Assembly: GCA_963718375.1 (NCBI GenBank)
Contig: CAVQZD010000005.1
Span: 1,178,001-1,242,000, forward strand
From: RBG-16-64-13 sp963718375
GTDB taxonomy: Bacteria; Actinomycetota; Thermoleophilia; RBG-16-64-13
Direction of reading: 5' to 3'
Length of the DNA stretch: 64,000 nt
Shown here piece after piece: positions 8,534-17,220 of the stretch. Below the pieces are notes generated by a model. The model saw only the letters and a list, made by a program, of their open reading frames with translations. It made no database searches and was not told the origin of the DNA. Both the position numbers and the translations under genes were made by a program. Position 1 is the stretch's first letter. Each line of letters starts with the position of its first letter.

Positions 8534-8971
8534 CCACTCGAGGCCGGTATCCCCCTGCTCGTCAATGAGGGTGTCTGGCTCGAGAAGGACGGAGAGCGGA
8601 TGCGACTCGGGGGAGTGGACGACTTCAAGGCCGGCACCAGCGACCTAGACCCCGTCACAGAAGGCACGAAGAAGAGCGACTTCGTGCTGCTGCTCTCGCA
8701 CCACCCGGACTTCTCCCAAGAGCTGCCGAAGGACGCCGTGGATCTGGTGCTGTCGGGCCACACTCACGGCGGGCAGATCACGCTGGCCGGCATGTGGGCG
8801 CTGCACGTACCCTCGGACTACGGCGACAAGTACCGCACGGGGATGGTGGAGAACGATGTGACCACGGTGATAGTCTCCAACGGCATCGGCACGAGCACCC
8901 TGCTGCCCGTCCGCGTGTTCGCCCCGGCGCAGATCGTGGTGGTGACGCTGCGGGCTACGCCTGTTCGGTAG
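8534..8971 (+). pseudogene. Metallophosphoesterase, C-terminal fragment
   Basis: About 145 residues of a calcineurin-like phosphoesterase of the YkuE/YaeI type: GIPLLVNEGVWL, LGGVDD, LLLSHHPDF and the metal-binding LSGHTHGGQI. The N-terminal half, which should hold the first metal-binding D-x-H and GNHD motifs, is absent; similarity starts abruptly just after the DUF5615 stop. It is therefore a truncated relic. It is convergent with the WG-gene fragment, with 14 bases between their stops. The same tail-to-tail arrangement recurs at 15954-16135. Confidence 0.8.
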
Positions 8972-8985
8972 TACTTCTTCCCGCG

Positions 8986-9270
8986 CTACTGCTCACGCCA
9001 GACGTAGTTGCCGTCAAGGTCGATATATCCAACGGTTCCGCTCCGTTCTTCAACATATGCCAAGCCATTGCGGTAGTCACCCACGCTCATGAAGACCGCT
9101 GGCCCTACCCAGGAATCCATTGCGTCGACGAAGCCCCCAGCGCACCATCCCGTCAGGCCCGGTGCCCATTAGGAGCACTGCGACCCGCGAATCACTGAAC
9201 CCCTCGATGACCCCCACTCCGGCAATCGCCTCGCCCTGAATCTCCGCCACCGTGTCGCCAGCCCTGTCAA
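8986..9270 (-). pseudogene. WG-repeat lipoprotein, 3' fragment
   Basis: About 285 bases closely matching the 3' end of the WG-repeat gene at 5247-6365 (from its C-terminal NYVW plus three residues back to the DRAGDTV repeat). Similarity stops where the next gene's stop codon lies (9267-9269). The fragment carries substitutions and a small insertion relative to the intact copy, so the reading frame is also disturbed. It is a relic of an earlier module arrangement. Confidence 0.8.
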
Positions 9271-9641
9271 ATGCCTCGCCGCTGCCAGTCCTTGAACACG
9301 CTAACCCAACCAGCAGTTCGCGGGTTCACAACCCCCATGGACACCTGCAGTTCCCCTAGTTCGATGAGTACGGCTTCAACGGCTCGGGTGGCGTCGGTCC
9401 GGACTCCGCCGAGACCAGCCTGGTCTGCCACCGAGCCCGCGCCGCCCCATAGGGTGTCGGAAACAAGAAGGGCCTCCAGTTCCTCGTCGGTCCCGTGCAA
9501 GGCAAGCTCCAACGGGCCAACCATCGAAGAACCCGCGGATTGAAGAACCCTCCTAAGCTCTTCCAGTCGCGGCCTGATTGCACAGGCGGCTGTCTTGCTC
9601 GTCAGTTCATCCACCCTAAGCCTCTGTCCTTCGGTAAACAC
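9267..9641 (-). CDS. Small hypothetical protein, second gene behind orphan RHS 4
   Basis: A 124-aa soluble protein starting at GTG, with no signal peptide. Landmarks are RPRLEELRRVLQSAGSSMVG, DTLWGGAGSVADQAG and VNPRTAGWVSVFKDWQ. I have the impression of a conserved actinobacterial hypothetical family but cannot name it. It follows the SseB-C-like gene by 17 bases in the same direction and is probably cotranscribed with orphan RHS 4 and that gene, which makes it a second immunity or accessory candidate. Its stop codon is formed at the junction with the WG-gene fragment, so its original last residues may have differed. Confidence 0.6.
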   Translation of the reverse strand: MFTEGQRLRVDELTSKTAACAIRPRLEELRRVLQSAGSSMVGPLELALHGTDEELEALLVSDTLWGGAGSVADQAGLGGVRTDATRAVEAVLIELGELQVSMGVVNPRTAGWVSVFKDWQRRGI

Positions 9642-9658
9642 TGACTACCCTTCACACT

Positions 9659-10006
9659 TCAACGCCAATCCTGCAAATAGAATGGCGAGCATTTTTGTGC
9701 CAGTTCGCTCTCGGTCTTCGCGTCGAGGAACAGCACATCCACGTGTTGATCGCGCCCAAACATTCGTCGAAAGACAGCCGCAATACCGTCGACAACTTCT
9801 TGGTCTCCGAGCCCAACCAGGCACAGTGCCACATTGACGGTACTCGAAGGTGAATACCGCACTCGAGCAAGGTAGCCACCCTGAATGCCTCTTGCCCCCC
9901 TCAGAATAGGAAGAATCTCGGCAACGAACTCATGCTCGGTCATACCATCTTGTTGGCCCACGAATTCCACGCGGTCCACTTTGTGCAGCCCTTCCCTCAA
10001 TATCAC
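9659..10006 (-). CDS. SseB C-terminal-like protein, candidate immunity protein of orphan RHS 4
   Basis: A 115-aa soluble protein starting nine bases after the stop of orphan RHS 4. The C-terminal half (VALCLVGLGDQEVVDGI, HVDVLFLDAKTE, then SPFYLQ) has the pattern of the SseB C-terminal domain, a small alpha/beta fold found in enhanced-serine-sensitivity proteins and in several toxin-immunity neighbourhoods. Position is the main argument for immunity against the ADP-ribosyltransferase-like tip. The family call rests on pattern memory and needs a profile search. Confidence 0.6.
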   Translation of the reverse strand: MILREGLHKVDRVEFVGQQDGMTEHEFVAEILPILRGARGIQGGYLARVRYSPSSTVNVALCLVGLGDQEVVDGIAAVFRRMFGRDQHVDVLFLDAKTESELAQKCSPFYLQDWR

Positions 10007-10015
10007 ACTCCCGAC

Positions 10016-11371
10016 CTAGAAAGGCTTCGCTGGAGCTGAAAACTCCTGCCAGACTATCTGACGGATTGGGTCTGGCACAACCCACTCCTCCAAGCCCCCT
10101 GGATTTTGACCTATAGCTTCCGCCGACTTCACAGTCACCCCGTCTGCGTTAGCAAGTCTGCCAGTCACGACATATTCCCCCGAGTTCTCCGCGGGGAGAC
10201 CTAATCCCGCCCTGGGGTTGGTCACCTCATAGGGGTTCAGCGGGGTCCACGAGCGCCCGAAAGCGGGGGACTTGCCACCCGCTATCCGGTACAGGGTTGT
10301 GCCCGACTGTGCAGTCCCAAACGCTGCTTCTCCCTCAGCCGCGCCTACTACCTTCGCCGCGACACTCTCCGTCGTCGCGGCGAGCCTCGAAGCCCCAGCT
10401 CCTGCAGCCAAGCTTGCGACTAGGACCGCCGTATCCCCGCAGTTCTCCTTGTTCCCAAGGGCTGCGCCCATGGAGAAGAGCTTGGCCTTGATGCTGCCCG
10501 TCCGGTTGTGCTCGCCCGCCCAGTATTCGCTAGCCTCGCCTGCTGCCTCTATCCCGTCTTTCACGTAGGGCGTGTTCGTCAAGGCCTTCTTCGCAACCCA
10601 ACTCAACCCCTTCATCGCATATTTGTTGTATGTCGCCATGGGATTCATGTACGAATAGACCTTGCTGGACCACCGGACCACCTTCTTGGCACCCCGGTAG
10701 ATCTTCTTGGCCCACTCCCAGCTCCAGTAGCCCGTCGGATTGGTGTTCTTGATCGGATTCCCGCCGCAATACTGGTAGGCACTCTGCTCCCCGTCGTTGC
10801 GAGAGAGGTCTTTCGAGAGGAACTGCCGGGTCGCGGGGTCGTAGTGGCGGGCCGAGAGGTAGTACATCCCGGTCTCAGAGTCGTAGCAGTAGCCGGCGTA
10901 CCTGAGCACCTGGCGCTGGGCGATCTTCTCGGCCACGTCCAGGCTGATGGTCTCGGTCTCGCCACTCGTGGTCGCCTGAGCCCAGAGGCCGGTGCCGACG
11001 TTGCCTGCGCCTATCGGGTTGCCCCAGGCGTCGTAGCGATAGGCGGCAAACGGAGTGCCGTTTACGTCTAGGAGCTCGACCACATCGCCGCGGTCGGTGG
11101 TGACCAGGGCGAAGGTCACGGGTGCTGCTGGGTTCTCGGGGTCGGTGGTGTCACGGTAGATGCCGGCGTACGGTCTGCCGTACTCGTCGTAAAGGTAGGT
11201 GATGGTCCACTTGGCGAGCGTCGCCTCGCCCTGCTTCTCTTCGGCTTCCAGCTTATGCAGGGTGAGACCGGTGTAGGTGAAGTCCGTGGTGGTCTGGGTG
11301 CCGTCCTTGGTGACGGTCGAGCGGGTGCGCTGGCCTACCGAGTCGTACTTGTAGGTGCCCTGCGCGGCCAC
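10016..11371 (-). CDS. Orphan RHS module 4 with TreTu-like ADP-ribosyltransferase tip
   Basis: Core similarity starts at about 11700, directly after the stop of the gene at 11702-12130; 11371 is the first in-frame GTG. Relative to other copies there is an in-frame loss between two GRL motifs, so GRLVSAYTYTDSGRLATA is shortened to GRLATA. The core ends at NPTGYWSW near residue 215. A ~100-residue pre-toxin region is shared almost exactly with orphan RHS 6, and a unique tip begins near 10430. The last ~107 residues read LYRIAGGKSPAFGRSWTP, GLPAENSGEYVV, then GGLEEWVVPDP, the order of conserved motifs I associate with TreTu-type ADP-ribosyltransferase toxins. Host translation factors would be plausible targets, by family analogy only. 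Confidence 0.7.
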   Translation of the reverse strand: MAAQGTYKYDSVGQRTRSTVTKDGTQTTTDFTYTGLTLHKLEAEEKQGEATLAKWTITYLYDEYGRPYAGIYRDTTDPENPAAPVTFALVTTDRGDVVELLDVNGTPFAAYRYDAWGNPIGAGNVGTGLWAQATTSGETETISLDVAEKIAQRQVLRYAGYCYDSETGMYYLSARHYDPATRQFLSKDLSRNDGEQSAYQYCGGNPIKNTNPTGYWSWEWAKKIYRGAKKVVRWSSKVYSYMNPMATYNKYAMKGLSWVAKKALTNTPYVKDGIEAAGEASEYWAGEHNRTGSIKAKLFSMGAALGNKENCGDTAVLVASLAAGAGASRLAATTESVAAKVVGAAEGEAAFGTAQSGTTLYRIAGGKSPAFGRSWTPLNPYEVTNPRAGLGLPAENSGEYVVTGRLANADGVTVKSAEAIGQNPGGLEEWVVPDPIRQIVWQEFSAPAKPF

Positions 11372-11701
11372 AGCTCCGCCCGAGTACTTCTGAAACTGGG
11401 AGAGTCTCCCGGTGCCGGTGTAGGCGAAGGTGGTGCGGTCCGGGTCGGTCTCGCTGCTGGTGGGAGCCTGGACCGTGCGCCAGCGCTTACCGGAGTCGAA
11501 GAAGAAGTAGGTCTGGACCTCAGTCCCGATCTTGGTCTGCGCGAGGCGGTTCTGGTCGTAGACGTAGGTGCGGGTGCCGTCCGAGGTGAGGTTGCCGGCC
11601 GCATCGAAGGTGTAGGACTCGGTGTAGGCGTCGGAGGGGTCACCGTTGTCGGTGAGGTCGATGCTGGCGGTCGCGAGGCGGCCGACGAAACCAGGGGACG
11701 C

Positions 11702-12130
11702 CTAGCGCAACTCCGAGTAGTGCAAAGTGAATTCAGGAAGACCGAGGTCCTGCTTTGCCCCGTTGAACTCGTCTTCGGTGAGCGGCCCAGTCACGTCCTC
11801 CGGGCGCCCCCGCGTACCCTCCCCCACCGCTATGTAGTAGTAAGATAATTCGCCGCCCGGCTCATCTGGTGGCCTCTGGCTGGCTACTATGTATTGCCCA
11901 TCCCAGCCAACGTCCACAACCACGGCATCGACTCTGGTCACTAGAATCTTGCCCGTATCCAGGCCAATGTGCAGTTGTTCCTTGTGCTCAGACGCACGGA
12001 GCACGTAGGGGCCAGGCAGATCTACGTCAACGCGATAGGGCCACCAGAACCCCCCCCTTGCGACTGCCAGCAACGCGATGAGTGCTGCCACCGACATGAC
12101 GATCACCAAAGCTAGCATCTTCTTCGACAC
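11702..12130 (-). CDS. Membrane-anchored small protein, candidate immunity protein of orphan RHS 5
   Basis: A 142-aa protein starting at GTG 12130 with an AAGGAG box five to six bases upstream, 42 bases after the stop of orphan RHS 5. Residues ~5-25 (MLALVIVMSVAALIALLAV) form one N-terminal membrane segment; no lipobox cysteine is seen. The extracytoplasmic part has WPYRVDVDLPGPYVLRAS, VVDVGWDGQYIVAS and a C-terminal acidic region. I recognise no family. Its position and N-terminal anchor parallel the partial gene at 1-395, and the two upstream toxin tips are also related to each other. Confidence 0.7.
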   Translation of the reverse strand: MSKKMLALVIVMSVAALIALLAVARGGFWWPYRVDVDLPGPYVLRASEHKEQLHIGLDTGKILVTRVDAVVVDVGWDGQYIVASQRPPDEPGGELSYYYIAVGEGTRGRPEDVTGPLTEDEFNGAKQDLGLPEFTLHYSELR

Positions 12131-12172
12131 GCCAACTCCTTGTCCGAGTATCGTTTCGTACCGCGTCGTTCC

Positions 12173-13474
12173 CTAGCCGCCCACTTGGGGTATCGGCTCA
12201 CTCCACTGGTAGGTCGTGTATATCGTCCTGCCAGGGCCCTCGGACCACGGAGCATTGGGCAGAACGTGGTAGCCGGCCGAGTACGCGCCTGTCTCATTGG
12301 AGATCGTGAAGGTGCATGTTCCGTCGCCATTGTTGTGTATGGTTGCGCCGAGATAGCCACCCGTCACCGATGGAGCATTGGTGAAGGGCACGCTAGGTGC
12401 GTCCTTTCCACCGGGCCATACGTTGTCCCTAAAGGCCTCACCGACACCATACTCGAAACCCTTGTCCTTGTACCCCTCAGCATAGAACTGTGCTCGTCCG
12501 TTGTTCACCCCCTCGGAATTCATCATTTCGCGCGTGGACTTATTCGAAGCACCGAGGTATCTGTGAGTCTCCCCCGTTCCCAGAGCCCAGTCAACTCCCA
12601 GCCCAAGGTCTTTGTCGACCGCGTTTGCGACCTTCGCCAACTGACCTATGGGAGTAAGCCAGTTGTACGCAAACTTGGCGGCCTTGGCGGCCTTACTCTG
12701 CTTTCCGGCCCTATTTTTGGCCTTCAATCTCGCATCTGCCTCATCAAGCTGATTACGCATCTTGGCAATTCTTGATCTCGACTTGGTCTTGCTCCAATCC
12801 CTCCACCAGACCTCCTTCTCCCAAACGTAGTACCCCGTCGGATCCACGTTGGCGATGGGATTGCCCAGGCAGTACCCGTACGCGCTCTGCTCCCCGTCGT
12901 TCCTCGACAGGTCCTTTGAGAGGAACTGCCGGGTCGCCGGGTCGTAGTGGCGGGCCGAGAGGTAATACATCCCGCTTTCTGAGTCGTAGCAGTAGCCGGC
13001 ATACCTGAGTACCTGGCGCTCGCTGATCTTGGTGGCCATATCTAGGCTGATGGTCTCGGTCTCGCCCTGGGTCGTGGCTTGAGCCCAGAGGCCGGTGCCG
13101 ACGTTGCCCGCGCCTATCGGGTTACCCCAGGCATCGTAGCGATAAGCGGCGAAAGCCTTCCCGTTTGCATCCAGGAGCTCGACCACGTCCCCGCGGTCAG
13201 TGGTGACCAGGGCGAAGGTCACGGGAGCGGCTGGGTTCTCGGGGTCGGTGGTGTCACGGTAGATGCCGGCATACGGTTTCCCGTACTCATCGTAGAGGTA
13301 GGTGATGCTCCACTTGGCAAGGGTGGTCTCGCCCTGCTTCTCTTCAGCTTCCAGCTTGTGCAGGGTGAGGCCGGTGTAGGTGAAGTCTGTGGTCGTCTGG
13401 ATGCCGCCTGCGGTGACGGTCGAGCGGGTGCGCTGGCCTACCGAGTCGTATTGGTAGGTGCCCTGCGCGGCCAC
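12173..13474 (-). CDS. Orphan RHS module 5 (core fragment with unnamed tip related to module 1)
   Basis: Core similarity starts at about 13828, at the GRLVSAY strand; 13474 is only the first in-frame GTG. The core ends at DPTGYYVW near residue 212. A basic, helical linker rich in Lys and Ala follows, then a unique ~145-residue tip: YLGASNKSTREMMNS, GYKDKGFEYGVGEAF, a Gly-rich stretch, GTCTFTISNETGAYSAGYHV and TTYQWSEPIP. The same order of motifs occurs in the tip of module 1. No activity can be assigned. The partner gene behind it is membrane-anchored. No start, ribosome binding site or signal peptide. Confidence 0.7.
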   Translation of the reverse strand: MAAQGTYQYDSVGQRTRSTVTAGGIQTTTDFTYTGLTLHKLEAEEKQGETTLAKWSITYLYDEYGKPYAGIYRDTTDPENPAAPVTFALVTTDRGDVVELLDANGKAFAAYRYDAWGNPIGAGNVGTGLWAQATTQGETETISLDMATKISERQVLRYAGYCYDSESGMYYLSARHYDPATRQFLSKDLSRNDGEQSAYGYCLGNPIANVDPTGYYVWEKEVWWRDWSKTKSRSRIAKMRNQLDEADARLKAKNRAGKQSKAAKAAKFAYNWLTPIGQLAKVANAVDKDLGLGVDWALGTGETHRYLGASNKSTREMMNSEGVNNGRAQFYAEGYKDKGFEYGVGEAFRDNVWPGGKDAPSVPFTNAPSVTGGYLGATIHNNGDGTCTFTISNETGAYSAGYHVLPNAPWSEGPGRTIYTTYQWSEPIPQVGG

Positions 13475-13901
13475 GCTGCCGCTTGAGTACTTCTTGAACT
13501 CGGAGAGTCTCCCGGTGCCGGTGTAGGCGTAGGTGGTGCGATTCGGGTCGGTCTCGCTACTCGTGGGGGCCTGGACCGTGCGCCAGCGCTTACCGGAGTC
13601 GAAGAAGAAGTAGGTCTGGACCTCACTGCCGATCTTGGTCTGCGCGAGGCGATTGGAGTCGTAGACGTAGGTGCGGGTGCCATCCGAGGTGAGGTTGCCG
13701 GCCGCATCGAAGGTGTAGGACTCGGTGTAGGCGTCGGAGGCGTCGCCATTGTCGGTGATGTCGATGCTGGCGGTCGCCAGGCGGCCGGAGTCGGTGTAGG
13801 TGTAGGCGGAGACCAGGCGTCCGACGGCTCGCCTGACGGAGGCAACTGGAGCGCGAAGGCGCCAATTTCGATGAACCCGTTGGCCTCCGATGCGCTAGCT
13901 A

Positions 13902-14249
13902 TTACAGCGCCCTCAGTCTCTCATACAGCTCCCCTATGATGCGGTCCCCCTGGGAGTCCATCGCCGCCAGCGAAACGACGTGGCCCTGCTCAGTCCATTC
14001 TTGCTCCTCCCATGCCAGCCACATCTCCGCGCCATCCACGCTCACCCGCCATACTCGCATGTAGCCGACCTCACCCTCTCGGTCGACTATGACGCCGCGG
14101 CAGAAAGCCATCAGCCTCCGGACGAACTTGGGGAAGTGGCCCCAGTCCACCTCGCGGGACAGATCAAGGTGAAGATGGCCGGATGCCATTTCCGACACGT
14201 CCAAAGCATCAAGCTGCATGTTCCTGCCCTTCATGGGTGTTCTCACCAC
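13902..14249 (-). CDS. Candidate immunity protein of orphan RHS 6 (DUF3630-like pattern)
   Basis: A soluble protein of up to 115 aa. The GTG at 14249 overlaps the end of orphan RHS 6; an ATG at 14219 preceded by AGGGCAGG is a good alternative start. Motifs are DWGHFPKFVRRLM, YMRVWRVSVDGAEMWLAWEE and a C-terminal helix DRIIGELYERL. The alternation of a helix with a W-x-V-x-x-D-G-x-x-(M/L)-W-L strand pair resembles DUF3630 proteins, a weak call. The overlap with the tip gene is the main evidence for immunity function. Confidence 0.6.
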   Translation of the reverse strand: MVRTPMKGRNMQLDALDVSEMASGHLHLDLSREVDWGHFPKFVRRLMAFCRGVIVDREGEVGYMRVWRVSVDGAEMWLAWEEQEWTEQGHVVSLAAMDSQGDRIIGELYERLRAL

Positions 14250-15945
14250 CCCGCCTTCCCACTGGGCTTACAAGACATGTCTATTATCTCTCCCCAAGTG
14301 TAGGTCTGGGCGTTGAGCTGATCGACACTCCACCCCACCGGGTGCTCCGGACCGTACTTCTCATTCACGTACGACTTCACCGTCCTCATCCCTGACGGGG
14401 ACGTCTCGGCTCGGACCTGCAGCTTGAGAGCGTTCCTCATGTCAGACACGATGTACGCTGTCTCCCTTTCCCCTGCCCCCGATATGAGTAGGTCGTCAGC
14501 TACGTTCCGCAAGTCTTCCACTTCAGTTCTGTAGAACGCGCGAAGTGCACTGTCGCCCGCCTTGGCCGCCGCTCTGTTGGCGGCTATACCACCAGCAGCT
14601 AAGCTGCCGATCATGATGGCAGTATCCCCGCAGTTCTCCTTGTTCCCGAGAGCCGCACCCATGGAGAAGAGCTTGGCCTTGATGCTGCCCGTCCGGTTGT
14701 GCTCGCCCGCCCAGTATTCGCTAGCCTCGCCTGCTGCCTCTATCCCGTCTTTCACGTAGGGCGTGTTCGTCAAGGCCTTCTTCGCAACCCAACTCAACCC
14801 CTTCATCGCATATTTGTTGTATGCCGCCATGGGATTCATATACGAATAGACCTTGTTGGACCATCGGACCACCTTCTTGGCACCCCGGTAGATCTTCTTG
14901 GCCCACTCCCAGCTCCAGTAGCCCGTCGGATCGATGTTCTTGATCGGATTCCCGCCGCAATACTGGTAGGCGCTCTGCTCCCCGTCGTTGCGAGAGAGGT
15001 CCTTCGACAGGAACTGCCGGGTCGCGGGGTCGTAGTGGCGGGCCGAGAGGTAGTACATCCCGGTCTCAGAGTCGTAGCAGTAGCCGGCGTACCTGAGCAC
15101 CTGGCGCTCGGCGATCTTGGTGGCCACTTCCAGGCTGATGGTCTCGGTCTCGCCACTCGTGGTCGCCTGAGCCCAGAGGCCGGTGCCGACGTTCCCTGCG
15201 CCCAAGGGGTTACCCCAGGCGTCGTAGCGGTAGGCGGCGAAGGGACTCCCGTTCGCGTCCAGGAGCGCGACCACGTCCCCACGGTCGGTGGTGACCAGAG
15301 CGAAGGTCACCGGTGCTGCCGGGTTCTGGGGATCGGTGGTGTCACGGTAGATGCCGGCGTACGGTCTGCCGTACTCGTCGTATAGGTACGTGATGGTCCA
15401 CTTACCTAGCGTCGTCTCGCCCTGCTTCTCTTCGGCTTCCAGCTTATGCATGGTGAGGCCGGTGTAGGTGAAGTCCGTGGTTGTCTGGACCCCGTCCTTG
15501 GTGACGGTCGAGCGGGTGCGCTGGCCTACCGAGTCGTACTGGTAGGTGCCCTGCACGGCCACGCTGCCGCCGGAGTACTTCTTGAACTCGGAGAGTCTCC
15601 CGGTGCCGGTGTAGGCGTAGGTGATGCGGTTCGGGTCGCTCTCGCTGCTCGTGGGGGCCTGGACCGTGCGCCAGCGCTTGTCGGAGTCGAAGAAGAAGTA
15701 GGTCTGGACCTCGGTCCCGATCTTGGTCTGCGCGAGGCGGTTGGAGTCGTATACGTAGGTGCGGGTGCCGTCCGAGGTGAGGTTGCCGGCCGCATCGAAG
15801 GTGTAGGACTCGGTGAAGGCGTCGGAGGCGTCGCCGTTGTCGGTGATGTCGATGCTGGCGGTGGCCAGGCGTCCGCTGTTTGTGTAGGTGTAGGCGGAGA
15901 CCAGGCGGCCGACGAAGGAGGTCTCGGGAGCGGCCTCGGTAGTCG
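14243..15945 (-). CDS. Orphan RHS module 6 (core fragment with unnamed tip)
   Basis: An open frame with no start of its own; core similarity begins near 15945 in the Thr-rich linker, where it abuts the metallophosphoesterase fragment (the frame stays open by chance to 16078). It holds YD repeats, the core and a DPTGYWSW junction near residue 338, then the ~100-residue pre-toxin region shared with module 4 (KKIYRGAKKVVRWS, TNTPYVKDGIEAAGEASEYW). The sequences separate at about 14622 and the last ~125 residues are unique: VEDLRNVADDLL, VSDMRNALKLQVRAET, YGPEHPVGWSVDQLNAQTYT. I do not recognise the tip. It is the first orphan behind the full-length gene and so may be the most recently displaced tip. 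Confidence 0.7.
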
Positions 15946-15953
15946 GGGGCGCA

Positions 15954-16119
15954 CGCCCCCTCCGACTACGGCGACAAGTACCGCACGGGGATGGTGACGA
16001 ACGATGTGACCACGGTGATCGTCTCCAACGGCATCGGCACCAGCACCCTGCTGCCCATCCGGCTTTGCGCTCCGGCACAGATCGTGGTGGTGACGCTGCG
16101 GGCTACGCCTGACCGATAG
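15954..16119 (+). pseudogene. Metallophosphoesterase, second short C-terminal fragment
   Basis: The last ~55 codons (PSDYGDKYRTGMV, VIVSNGIGTSTLLP, VVVTLRATP) of the same phosphoesterase relic found at 8534-8971, nearly identical in DNA, ending at TAG 16119. It is fused at its 5' side to the Thr-rich linker of orphan RHS 6 and is convergent with the WG gene, 15 bases between stops, exactly as in the other copy. Confidence 0.85.
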
Positions 16120-16134
16120 TGATTCTCCCCCGCG

Positions 16135-17163
16135 CTACTTCTCTCTCCAGACGTAGTTGCCGCTGAGGTCGATGTAGGCCATCTTGCCGTTCTTCTCTGT
16201 CACGCGCGCCAAGCCGCCGTGAAAGTCCTCGGCGACAAGATACCTCGGAGCAACGACAAGCTCACCAGATTCATCCATGTAGCCCCACGAGCCCTCGCCG
16301 TTCGGCCATTCACCATCGTAGACCGAAACCGCCGCCCGGCCCTCGCTTAGACCGCTCACGTCGAAGTAGTCCAGCTGCCTCACCACATTGCCGGCACGGT
16401 CGATGATCTCAAACTCGCCGAGATCACGTTCGACTACCGCCAGCCCGTTGCTGAACTCCTCCGCCCCAGCCGTGAACTGCGGCTCTATGACGTAGCGACC
16501 GCTGCGATCGACATAACCGAAGCCGTGCCCTTCAACGGCAGCCAGACCTTCACTGAAATCCCTAATTGAATCGACCTCCGACATACGAAGGATGAGCTTT
16601 CCGGACGTGTCGATATAACCGCGACTTCCGTCATGAAGCACGACGGGCGCGAGGCCTTCAGAGAAGCCCCATGGGCCATCGTCAATCATTCCGGGGTTGG
16701 GTGGAATGACCAAGTTGCCGGCTCGGTCGATACAGCCCATTCCGGAAGGGGTAGACACCACCGCAAGCCCATCCGAGAACGGAGCGCCAGTCGAAAACTG
16801 CGCAGGGATCACCTCTGTTCCAGTCTCATCGATATACCCCCACGCTCCGTCAACCATCACCGCAGCGAGGCCATCCGAGAACTCGTGAGCATCTTCGTAC
16901 GTGAACTCGATCACCAGCTGGCCCGACGAATCGATGAAGCCCCAGAGTCCGCCTTGACTGACGGGGAACAAGCTCGGCACTGCTGGCTCAGATTCGCACC
17001 AATAGGGAATCGCGACGCCGGGGACGGTACTCGGGGTGGCTGCACCCACACAGCCCACTGAGAGTGCAACGCTGAGCACGCAGATGGCCAGAAGTCGAGT
17101 GCACCCCCGAGACCGAGGCGTCTTCCGCCGGTACGGCTTTCCGAGCTCATTGCTGCTGATCAT
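16135..17163 (-). CDS. WG-repeat lipoprotein, operon partner of the full-length RHS gene
   Basis: About 342 aa. The start at ATG 17163 is fixed by a GAGGAGGG box a few bases upstream. The N-terminus is basic and then hydrophobic, ending LSVALSVGC, a probable lipobox, so it is expected to be a membrane-tethered extracytoplasmic lipoprotein. The body consists of about six WG-type repeats (WGFIDSSG, WGYIDETG, MGCIDRAG, RGYIDTSG, GYVDRSG, WGYMDESG) ending in YIDLSGNYVWREK. It follows the candidate immunity gene 17221-17715 after 57 bases in the same direction, so it is probably cotranscribed with the RHS gene. It may protect against the toxin outside the cell or help anchor and assemble the RHS protein; sequence alone cannot decide. 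Confidence 0.85.
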   Translation of the reverse strand: MISSNELGKPYRRKTPRSRGCTRLLAICVLSVALSVGCVGAATPSTVPGVAIPYWCESEPAVPSLFPVSQGGLWGFIDSSGQLVIEFTYEDAHEFSDGLAAVMVDGAWGYIDETGTEVIPAQFSTGAPFSDGLAVVSTPSGMGCIDRAGNLVIPPNPGMIDDGPWGFSEGLAPVVLHDGSRGYIDTSGKLILRMSEVDSIRDFSEGLAAVEGHGFGYVDRSGRYVIEPQFTAGAEEFSNGLAVVERDLGEFEIIDRAGNVVRQLDYFDVSGLSEGRAAVSVYDGEWPNGEGSWGYMDESGELVVAPRYLVAEDFHGGLARVTEKNGKMAYIDLSGNYVWREK

Positions 17164-17220
17164 GACCCTCCTCAACCGGCGGCTCGATGAAACGCGCTGG
17201 CTCTGCGGTCAGGCCCGACA

